A stretch of DNA of 43,436 nt from CAZUVM01 sp964623885. GTDB lineage: Bacteria > Verrucomicrobiota > Verrucomicrobiia > Limisphaerales > UBA8199. This document shows positions 33,304 to 40,351 of this stretch, one piece after another. The stretch is taken from NCBI GenBank assembly GCA_964623885.1, contig CAZUVM010000002.1, positions 1 to 43,436 of the forward strand, read 5' to 3'. Both the position numbers and the translations under genes were made by a program. The notes below the pieces were generated by a model. The model worked only from the letters and a program-made list of their open reading frames with translations, was not told the origin of the DNA and did no database searches. The stretch's first letter is position 1. Each line of letters begins with the position of its first letter.

Positions 33304-34580
33304 CGAATCCCATGTTGGCGCTCTGGAAAACATTTCAAAACACTCGCGTCGGCCGCTCGATATTTCGCGTCGGTCTCCCGCAAAGCAATCTCGAGCGCGC
33401 CCAGGTCGCCATCTCGAGTTTTTTCCTCCACTTCCAACCTGCCAAGGTCAGCCGGCGCAGCTTGAAGTTCCGCACCACGCTCGGCCTCGGCCTGATCTCC
33501 CTTTACCTCTTTTTCATTCTGATCGCTACCGGTGTGCTCCTGATGTTCTATTACGTTCCTTCCACCGACGCGGCGTACCAAAACATGAAAGACCTGGAGT
33601 TCGTGGTCACCGCCGGCCAGGTGCTGCGCAACATGCATCGCTGGGCCGCTCATCTGATGGTGCTCTGTGTCGCCCTGCACATGTGCCGGGTGTTCTACAC
33701 GGGCGCCTATAAACCGCCGCGCGAATTCAATTGGGTCGTTGGTGTCATGCTCTTTCTGCTCACGCTCGCGCTCTCCTTTACCGGGTACCTGCTGCCGTGG
33801 GATCAACTGGCTTTCTGGGCCATCACCGTCGGCACCAACATTGCCGGTTACGCGCCCGTCATTGGCAAGAAACTCCAATTCCTGTTCCTCGGCGGCCACG
33901 TCGTGGGCGAATCCGCTTTGATCCGATTCTATGTTTTGCACGTGCTAGTTCTGCCCGGAGTGGCGGGGCTATTGATCGCGGTCCATGTGTGGCGGGTCCG
34001 CAAAGACGGCGGCCTGGCCGCTCCCGGCGAACCAACCATCACCACAACCGAGCTTCCCGCCGGCCAACTGCCCTCGACCAAAACATACGGGCTGATGGAA
34101 TTGGCCCGAGGCACCACGCCGATGGTTGGCGTCAACCCCGATGAACAAGTGTTTACCTGGCCGAACCTGGTGTTTCGCGAAATGCTGCTGTTCATGGCCA
34201 CGCTCGCGATCGTTCTACTCCTCGCGGTCTGCTGGAACGCGCCACTCGAGGAAATCGCCAACCCGGTCCATCCGCCCAATCCTGCCAAAGCCCCGTGGTA
34301 CTTCCTTGGTTTGCAGGAACTGGTTTCATATTCGGCTCTCTGGGGCGGAGTGATAGTCCCCGCTCTCATCGTTTTTGCGCTGCTGCTCTTACCTTACCTC
34401 GATCGTCAACGTCACGGCGTCGGCCAATGGTTCGCCCGCGAACGCAAAGTCGCCCTCACTCTGTTCAGTATCTGCCTGACGATTGCCGTGGTGCTCACCG
34501 TGATCGGCACGTTCTTCCGCGGCCCCAACTGGTCCTGGGAAGTGCCTTGGAAGCCGACAGCGGTGGTTCAAGAACACTAA
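33300..34580 (+). CDS. Cytochrome b, b6-type with subunit IV fused
   Basis: A 426-residue inner-membrane protein. The start is TTG 33300, overlapping the Rieske stop; ATG 33312 is possible. Haem ligands are H113/H127 in HRWAAHLMVLCVALH (14 apart) and H214/H229 in HVLVLPGVAGLLIAVH (15 apart), the b6-type spacing. The subunit IV-like part starts near residue 280 (FTWPNLVFREML), and the quinol-site loop reads NPAKAPWYFLGLQEL in place of the PEWY of mitochondrial cytochrome b. By eye, the position of the Cys that binds haem ci in b6f complexes is Thr (FRTTLGLG). It catalyses quinol oxidation with the Rieske protein. It is followed by 192 bp with a palindromic repeat. Confidence 0.95.
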   Translation: MTNPMLALWKTFQNTRVGRSIFRVGLPQSNLERAQVAISSFFLHFQPAKVSRRSLKFRTTLGLGLISLYLFFILIATGVLLMFYYVPSTDAAYQNMKDLEFVVTAGQVLRNMHRWAAHLMVLCVALHMCRVFYTGAYKPPREFNWVVGVMLFLLTLALSFTGYLLPWDQLAFWAITVGTNIAGYAPVIGKKLQFLFLGGHVVGESALIRFYVLHVLVLPGVAGLLIAVHVWRVRKDGGLAAPGEPTITTTELPAGQLPSTKTYGLMELARGTTPMVGVNPDEQVFTWPNLVFREMLLFMATLAIVLLLAVCWNAPLEEIANPVHPPNPAKAPWYFLGLQELVSYSALWGGVIVPALIVFALLLLPYLDRQRHGVGQWFARERKVALTLFSICLTIAVVLTVIGTFFRGPNWSWEVPWKPTAVVQEH

Positions 34581-34584
34581 CGAT

Positions 34585-34755
34585 GAAGTGCGAAATACGA
34601 AGTGCGCAGTACGAGGCGATCCCCCATCCGGGCCACCGAACGCACTTTAATTGTAGGGGACGACGTCAGGAGTCCATTGCGAGGTGGGCCTTGCACCGAG
34701 GGACTCCTTACGTCCTCCCCTACAGTCTCATTTCCACAGCGGCCCTTCGCACTTC
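34585..34755. repeat. Outer inverted repeat and short tandem duplication around the 73-bp element
   Basis: GAAGTGCGAA (34585-34594) and its exact reverse complement TTCGCACTTC (34746-34755) flank the palindromic element. A near-copy of the left repeat lies in tandem (GAAGTGCGAAATAC at 34585 and GAAGTGCGCAGTAC at 34599, 12 of 14 identical). Confidence 0.6.
34652..34724. repeat. 73-bp palindromic element, intergenic copy
   Basis: Two 24-nt arms (34652-34675 and 34701-34724) are reverse complements at 22 of 24 positions around a 25-nt loop. The arm begins TGTAGGGGACGACGT and ends AGGAGTCC. It is open on both strands, and in one frame each strand encodes VG(D/E)DVRS...GLLTSSPT. The transcript would form a long hairpin just before the hexahaem cytochrome gene and could change downstream expression. 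The same element lies inside a gene at 38584-38656. Confidence 0.85.
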
Positions 34756-34772
34756 TTCCATTTTCCATCCCC

Positions 34773-36167
34773 ATGACTGAACCCTCACTGCGCCGTCTTT
34801 ACCCCTGGTTCACGCTGCTGGGATTGCTTGTCGGCGGGCTGGTGATGGCGGCCTTCTATAAAGATCAGTTTCGTGAGTGGAAAGTTTGGCAGCGCAAATA
34901 CGCTGCCATGGAAGTTGCCCGCGCCGCCACGCCCGAGCAGCGCGCCCAGGCCGCGCGCGTGCCGATTGAGATCCGCCAGGCGGTGCTCACTGAACCCGAC
35001 CGCGTCGATCGCTGCACGACCTGCCATGTAGCCGTCGAGGATCCCAGCTACGGCGGCTTGCCCTTGCCGCTGGCTTATCATCCCAATCACGACCGGCACC
35101 CGTTCGACAAATTCGGCTGCACCATTTGCCACCAAGGCCAGGGACGCGCGACCACGCGCGACGCGGCCCACGGACGTGTCGAGCATTGGGACCGGCCGAT
35201 GATCGATCTTAAATACATCCAGTCCGCCTGCGCGAAATGTCATCTACCGGCTGACATCCCCGATGCTCCTCAATTAACACGAGGGCAAACCGTATTCGAA
35301 GAGAGCGGCTGCATTGGTTGCCACAAGCTGCACGGCACCGGCGGTGTGCTCGGACCCGAGTTGGATAAGGTCGGCGCCAACCGCAGCCCGGAATGGCTGC
35401 TCAAACACTTCAAGAATCCGTCTGCGGTCACGCCCGGCTCGGCCATGCCGCCGATCAAGGCGGGCGACGCCGACCTCGAAGCGCTGACGCTCTACGTCAT
35501 GAGTTTCACCGGCGAGCCGCTCGGGGCGTATTACGTCTCCATGAAAGCGATACCGGGAGTTCCCGCCGGCCGGCGGCTGTTCCAGGAGAAGGGTTGCCAG
35601 GAATGCCACAGCCTGGCCGGCAAGGGCGGTAGTATCGGGCCCGCGCTCGACGAAGTGGCCAAGCGCCACGATCCGAATTGGATCATCGCTCATTTCCGCA
35701 ATCCGCAGGCCGTCACCCCCGGCACCGTCATGCCGCAGTTCAATTTCACCGAGCAGGAAACACGCGCCCTGACCGAGTTCCTCCTTTCCCTTACCGACAC
35801 CAACGTGATTGGTTTCTTGAAAGCGCCAAATATCATGACACCGGTCGAGCGTGGCAAAACAGTTTACAAAAAATATGGCTGCGCCGGCTGTCACGGAGCC
35901 GAAGGCGCCGGAGGCGTGCCCAATCCCAATGCAAAGACCGCTCAGCAAGTCCCTGGCCTTAAGTTCGTCTCCGAAGGCTACACCAAAGACGAAGCAAAAA
36001 AGCGTATACTCGACGGCCAGCGCGAGATCCCGGCGATGGATGCAAAGAAACCAGCTCCGCCCCTTTACATGCCCCCATGGCGCAATCGCATCGCGCAGGG
36101 TGAACTCAATGATTTAACTGAATACCTCTTCAGCCTGGCCCCTAAAGGTGAGAAGGCGGATTTTTAA
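34773..36167 (+). CDS. Membrane-anchored hexahaem cytochrome c
   Basis: A 464-residue protein starting at ATG 34773 (MTEPSLRRLY). The frame extends to 34602, but that part is the translated palindromic repeat. One N-terminal membrane helix (PWFTLLGLLVGGLVMAAFY, ~11-29) anchors it. Six haem motifs follow: CTTCH (81), CTICH (116), CAKCH (153), CIGCH (180), CQECH (275) and CAGCH (370). The first three form a multihaem head; the last three are class I cytochrome c-like domains, with GSAMPPI (M225) and GTVMPQF (M320) as likely axial methionines. It would receive electrons from the Rieske/cytochrome b core and replaces the cytochrome c1/f subunit. It is the last gene of the operon. Confidence 0.88.
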   Translation: MTEPSLRRLYPWFTLLGLLVGGLVMAAFYKDQFREWKVWQRKYAAMEVARAATPEQRAQAARVPIEIRQAVLTEPDRVDRCTTCHVAVEDPSYGGLPLPLAYHPNHDRHPFDKFGCTICHQGQGRATTRDAAHGRVEHWDRPMIDLKYIQSACAKCHLPADIPDAPQLTRGQTVFEESGCIGCHKLHGTGGVLGPELDKVGANRSPEWLLKHFKNPSAVTPGSAMPPIKAGDADLEALTLYVMSFTGEPLGAYYVSMKAIPGVPAGRRLFQEKGCQECHSLAGKGGSIGPALDEVAKRHDPNWIIAHFRNPQAVTPGTVMPQFNFTEQETRALTEFLLSLTDTNVIGFLKAPNIMTPVERGKTVYKKYGCAGCHGAEGAGGVPNPNAKTAQQVPGLKFVSEGYTKDEAKKRILDGQREIPAMDAKKPAPPLYMPPWRNRIAQGELNDLTEYLFSLAPKGEKADF

Positions 36168-36182
36168 AGCTTAGCAGCTTTT
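36166..36182 (+). terminator. Weak terminator at the end of the electron-transfer operon
   Basis: AAAGCT-TAGC-AGCTTT overlaps the TAA stop and is followed by a short T stretch (TTTT). The stem is only 6 bp and AT-rich. The context between convergent genes supports it. Confidence 0.35.
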
Positions 36183-36190
36183 CGCCTTGG

Positions 36191-36886
36191 TCAACGCCGC
36201 TTTAATTGGTCGAGCTTGAAATCCAATAATTCGCCGATCCGTTCGATCGTCACGTCCGCCGGCGGGTAGGTCGCCAGTACTTTCGGGTCGAGCGCATAAT
36301 GGCCCTGCTGTACGAAGACCGTCGTCACCTTCTTGCCCCAGCTCTTCTTGATTGCTGAAAGAATGCGCAGCTTGTCGTCAATCATGACATAATGCTGAGC
36401 GGGAAAGCGGGCCTGCACATCAGCCAGTTCCAATTCCTTATGCACGTAAATCAAGGCGTGCCCATCAACCGCTTCCAGCAAGCCGGCTCGTTCGACTTTA
36501 CGCGGTTGGAAAACCACATCGCCATCGGTCAGCAGCACGGCGCTGCCCCAGCGTTTGACGTGGGAGATGACGTCGAGCGAGTTGGGAAAAAGGCGGTTGG
36601 CAAATGGATAATTGACGAGGTAACGCGACACGGCCAGCAACCCAAGATGGTGCGGATACAAGGTGCGATAACGCTGCAAAGCTCCCAGATAATCGGCGTA
36701 ACCCAGGCGGGAACGCAAATGCTCGAAGATGGTCCAGTACCGACGGGCATACCGCGGACCGACCTCCTGTTTGAGAAAGCGGCCAAGGTCGGCGATGACC
36801 TGGTCGTTGTCGAGCAGCGTATTGTCGACGTCGAACAGGAAGACGAACCGGTTGCGGGATGCGCGTCTTGAGGTTCTTCGTTTCAA
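36191..36886 (-). CDS. HAD-superfamily hydrolase
   Basis: A 231-residue cytoplasmic protein. Motif I is FLFDVDNTLLDND (nucleophile D19, acid D21), motif II is VLLTDGD, a lysine in QPRKVERAG serves as motif III, and motif IV is YVMIDDKLRIL. The alpha-helical cap (~30-95) suggests a C1-cap phosphatase or dehalogenase-like enzyme. The substrate is unknown. The called start is TTG 36886; no better ATG lies near, and the first 12 residues are Arg-rich. It is convergent with the operon and divergent from the second planctomycete-cytochrome gene. Confidence 0.8.
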   Translation of the reverse strand: MKRRTSRRASRNRFVFLFDVDNTLLDNDQVIADLGRFLKQEVGPRYARRYWTIFEHLRSRLGYADYLGALQRYRTLYPHHLGLLAVSRYLVNYPFANRLFPNSLDVISHVKRWGSAVLLTDGDVVFQPRKVERAGLLEAVDGHALIYVHKELELADVQARFPAQHYVMIDDKLRILSAIKKSWGKKVTTVFVQQGHYALDPKVLATYPPADVTIERIGELLDFKLDQLKRR

Positions 36887-36986
36887 AATGGGCCTTGCCG
36901 GACAATGCCAAAAGTTTTCCGGAAGTCAAAATCCGAGTGGCAATCGCGACAAGGCTGGCCTCCTGCGCGTTTGCGCAGTGTGAGCT

Positions 36987-37014
36987 TTGCCTCTGTGTTC
37001 GAAGGTGTTATAGT
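36987..37014 (+). promoter_or_regulatory. Candidate sigma-70-like promoter of the long planctomycete-cytochrome gene
   Basis: TTGCCT (36987-36992), 16 nt, then TATAGT (37009-37014). The -10 box is one base from consensus and the -35 box is weaker. It lies ~95 bp before ATG 37109, in the divergent gap after the HAD gene. Confidence 0.4.
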
Positions 37015-37108
37015 TTTTATTACGAAAGTGAATCATTGCGCGCATCCTGCGGAGCCGGCCCTTCCGGTGGCCAGGCTGGCGCATGACATTAGCTCGCTGG
37101 TTGTACCC

Positions 37109-40100
37109 ATGAGACTTTTTCGTCGCGACCTCGCCGTCTTCCCGGTGTTGCTTTGCCTGGCTTCCCTCGCCCCCTGCCGTGCGGCCCGCGGCGCAACCGT
37201 CGAGTTCAACCGCGACGTGCGCCCGATACTCTCGGAGAACTGTTTCGTCTGCCACGGCCCGGGGAAGGAAGACCGCAAGGCCAATCTGCGGCTGGACTTG
37301 CGAGAGGTGGCGCTCGAACACAAGGCGATCGTTCCTGGCAAACCCGACCAGAGCAAACTGGTTCAACACGTTTTCTCGACCGACCCGAAGAAAATCATGC
37401 CGCCGCCTGAGAGCAACAAAAAGCTCACGGCGGCGGAGAAGGAAACACTGCGCAGCTGGGTTGCGGCAGGCGCCACGTATGAACCGTTTTGGGCGTATGT
37501 GAAACCGGCCCGGACCAAGCCGCCCTCAACGCGGGACTCAGCGTGGGTGCAAAACCCAATCGACACCTTCATCCTGCACATGCTGGAAGCAAAAGGGCTC
37601 AAGCCTTCACCGGAAGCCGACCGCGCCACTTTGTTGCGCCGGCTGAGCCTGGACCTCATCGGTTTGCCGCCGAGTCCGGCCGAAGTGTCAGCTTTTGTGG
37701 CTGATACTCGCCCGGGAAGCTACGAGCGGCAGGTGGATCGGCTACTGGCTTCGCCGCATTTTGGTGAGCGCATGGCGGTGCCATGGCTCGACGTAGTGCG
37801 CTTCGCCGATACCGTTGGCTACCACGGTGACCAAAACGTGAACATTTTCCCGTACCGGGACTATGTCGTTAACGCGTTTAACACCAACAAACCGTTCGAT
37901 CAATTCACGATCGAGCAACTCGCGGGTGACCTGTTGCCTAATCCGACAATCGAATCGCGCATCGCCACCGGCTTCAATCGCCTCAACATGATGACGCGCG
38001 AGGGCGGAGCGCAGCCCAAGGAATATCTCGCCAAATACGCATCCGATCGGGTGCGCACCATTTCGATGGCCTGGCTCGGCTCGACCATGGGCTGCGCTGA
38101 ATGCCACGACCATAAGTTCGATCCATTTACGTCCAAGGATTTTTATTCTATGGAAGCTTTCTTCGCCGATATCCAGCAATGGGGCGTCTATGCCTATTAC
38201 GGCTACACGCCCGAGCCGGACTTGAAAGGCATCAACAACGATGATCCTTTTCCGCCGGAGATCGAGGTGAAAAGCCCTTATCTCGCGCGCCGGATTAAAC
38301 ATCTCGAAGCTGAACGGGACGCGATTTATGCGCAGGCCGCTGCGAAACTGGCGGCCGACGCCTCCCGGCGTCAGGCCTTCGACACTTGGCGGCAAGCCAG
38401 CCTCGCTTTCCTGAACCAAAACCCGACCGGCTGGGTAACGCCTGTTCCCAACGTGACGATTCAGGCGGAAAAACAGGATCCGGGCGCTCAAACCAACTTC
38501 ATAGTCGCCACAGATGGCACAGTCTCCTTCGAAAAGAGCGCGCGGAAGAATGTCCGCATCACCCTGCGGTTCAGGGTACAGACTGTAGGGGACGACGTGA
38601 GGAGTCCATCTGCCAATGAGCCCATCTCGCGTCGACTCCTCACGTCGTCGCCTACCCGTGTGAACGATCCGGCTGAAAGCATTGCCGCTATTCGACTTGA
38701 GATTGTTGCGCGAAAAAGCCCGGATGAAAAAAGTGCGGCTACGGAAGAAGAAGCCACCATTGCGTTGCAGGCCTCTCTCAAATCGGCAACCAATGGCACA
38801 AAAACGAAGCTGACGTTCCTCGACGCGGAAGCGGACCACAAAACCGATCGCTTTGCCAACGGATTCCCGATTATCGGTGTGAGAGATCGCTGGCTCATTG
38901 CGACGGATACCGACCATCAAACCGGTGTTTGGGTGCTGGACAAGCCGATCACAGCGAAAGTCGGCGACGAATTGGTGCTGGATTTGGGCCGGCTACCAGT
39001 CGCGTCGGCGCGCCTTTCGCTGACACCCTTTGCGACGCCCAACCCGCTGGATTGTGGTATCGGCCGCGATCTGCAAGCGGCTCTGGAAAAGAATTCGGCT
39101 GACGACGATTCCAAGGACAACTTGGTCAACCGCACATACTTGTTAAGCACGGTTTGGGATCCGGAAACGATTGCCCAATCACGAAAACTCGAGCGTGAGG
39201 TTCGCGAATGTCGCGACGGCCGGGCTTACACGCTCGTCACCGTGGCGCGGAGCGAACCGCGGATAACCAAGCTGCTCCACCGCGGCGAATGGCAGGACGA
39301 GACAGGAGAAATCCTCCAGTCGGCGGTGCCGCATTTCCTGCCCCAGATCCCCAACCCGGAAGAGCGACGGCTGACGCGGTTGGACTTGGCGCATTGGTTG
39401 GTCTCGCCGGACAACCCGTTGACCGCGCGGACGGTGATGAACCGGTTGTGGAAACAATTCTTCGGTACCGGGATTTCCGCGGTGGTGGACGACCTGGGCG
39501 GGCAAGGCGAGTGGCCGGTTCACCCCGAACTGCTCGACTGGCTGGCGTGCGAATTCATGCATCCGGAGCTGGCGGAGGCCGGCCAATCTACCCCGCACGA
39601 CTGGGACTTCAAGCACATGGTCAAACTCATGGTCATGTCCGCCACCTATCGCCAGAACTCGAAAGAACGGCCGGAGTTAAAGGAACTCGATCCCAACAAC
39701 CGCCTGCTGGCCAGGCAATCCCCGCGCCGGCTCGAAGCCGAGTTCGTGCGCGACAACGCCCTGTTCATTTCCGGATTGCTCAACGAGGACATCGGCGGGC
39801 CCAGCGTGCATCCGTATCAACCCGCCGGTTATTACGCAAACCTTCAATTCCCCGACCGCGATTATTATGCTGATTTGAACGACCTCGAATATCGGCGTGG
39901 GGTTTATATGCATTGGCAGCGCACGTTCCTGCACCCGATGCTGGCTAATTTCGACGCGCCCTCGCGCGAAGAATGCACCGCCAGCCGCGTGGTCTCGAAC
40001 ACGCCGCAGCAAGCGCTCACACTGCTCAACGATCCCACCTTCGTAGAGGCGTCACGCATCTGGGCTGACAGGTTATTGGAACCCGCAACGGAACCGGATG

Positions 40101-40348
40101 ACCAACGTCTCGATCGGGCGTTTCATCGCGCCCTGGCACGCGCCCCAACGGTGCAGGAAAAGTCATCTCTGCTCAATTTCCTGGCCGAACAGCGATCCAA
40201 CTATGAGCAAAACGCCGCTGACGCACAGAAGTTGCTGGGTGTCGGCATAGCGCCAGTGCCGCAAGGGGAAAAGCCAGTTGAATTGGCGGCCTGGACGCAG
40301 GTTTGCCGTGTGATCCTTAACCTGCATGAAACGATTACCTGTTATTGA
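37109..40348 (+). CDS. Long planctomycete cytochrome c (PSCyt1) / DUF1549 / DUF1553 protein with an in-frame palindromic-element insertion
   Basis: A 1079-residue exported protein. The start is ATG 37109 (MRLFRRDLAV), which gives a signal peptide to ~27; the upstream extension to 36905 has no leader character. PSCyt1 (~30-130) has CFVCH (C45-H49). DUF1549 (~150-370) has NPIDTFILHMLEAKGL, RRLSLDLIGLPPSP and a second CxxCH, CAECH (C329-H333). A variable middle region (~400-720) includes a beta-sandwich-like carbohydrate-binding part. DUF1553 (~790-1079) has TARTVMNRLWKQFFG, RQSPRRLEAEFVRDN and the terminal WTQVCRVILNLHETITCY. Residues ~492-516 (VGDDVRS ... LLTSSPT) come from a 73-bp palindromic repeat that keeps the frame open. 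Three bases separate it from its DUF1501 partner, so the two are co-transcribed. Confidence 0.9.
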   Translation: MRLFRRDLAVFPVLLCLASLAPCRAARGATVEFNRDVRPILSENCFVCHGPGKEDRKANLRLDLREVALEHKAIVPGKPDQSKLVQHVFSTDPKKIMPPPESNKKLTAAEKETLRSWVAAGATYEPFWAYVKPARTKPPSTRDSAWVQNPIDTFILHMLEAKGLKPSPEADRATLLRRLSLDLIGLPPSPAEVSAFVADTRPGSYERQVDRLLASPHFGERMAVPWLDVVRFADTVGYHGDQNVNIFPYRDYVVNAFNTNKPFDQFTIEQLAGDLLPNPTIESRIATGFNRLNMMTREGGAQPKEYLAKYASDRVRTISMAWLGSTMGCAECHDHKFDPFTSKDFYSMEAFFADIQQWGVYAYYGYTPEPDLKGINNDDPFPPEIEVKSPYLARRIKHLEAERDAIYAQAAAKLAADASRRQAFDTWRQASLAFLNQNPTGWVTPVPNVTIQAEKQDPGAQTNFIVATDGTVSFEKSARKNVRITLRFRVQTVGDDVRSPSANEPISRRLLTSSPTRVNDPAESIAAIRLEIVARKSPDEKSAATEEEATIALQASLKSATNGTKTKLTFLDAEADHKTDRFANGFPIIGVRDRWLIATDTDHQTGVWVLDKPITAKVGDELVLDLGRLPVASARLSLTPFATPNPLDCGIGRDLQAALEKNSADDDSKDNLVNRTYLLSTVWDPETIAQSRKLEREVRECRDGRAYTLVTVARSEPRITKLLHRGEWQDETGEILQSAVPHFLPQIPNPEERRLTRLDLAHWLVSPDNPLTARTVMNRLWKQFFGTGISAVVDDLGGQGEWPVHPELLDWLACEFMHPELAEAGQSTPHDWDFKHMVKLMVMSATYRQNSKERPELKELDPNNRLLARQSPRRLEAEFVRDNALFISGLLNEDIGGPSVHPYQPAGYYANLQFPDRDYYADLNDLEYRRGVYMHWQRTFLHPMLANFDAPSREECTASRVVSNTPQQALTLLNDPTFVEASRIWADRLLEPATEPDDQRLDRAFHRALARAPTVQEKSSLLNFLAEQRSNYEQNAADAQKLLGVGIAPVPQGEKPVELAAWTQVCRVILNLHETITCY
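38584..38656. repeat. 73-bp palindromic element, copy inside the long planctomycete-cytochrome gene
   Basis: Its arms are 38584-38607 and 38633-38656, reverse complements at 21 of 24 positions around a 25-nt loop. The left arm is identical to that of the intergenic copy at 23 of 24 positions. Judged by the loop (GCGAGRTGGGC shared when one copy is inverted), it lies in the opposite orientation to the copy at 34652. It is read in frame by the host gene, and the opposite strand encodes the same kind of peptide. Confidence 0.85.
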
Positions 40349-40351
40349 CGT

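Noticed and set aside
34602..34772. N-terminal extension of the hexahaem cytochrome
   Set aside because: The extension is the translated palindromic repeat and would bury the membrane anchor 57 residues inside the protein.
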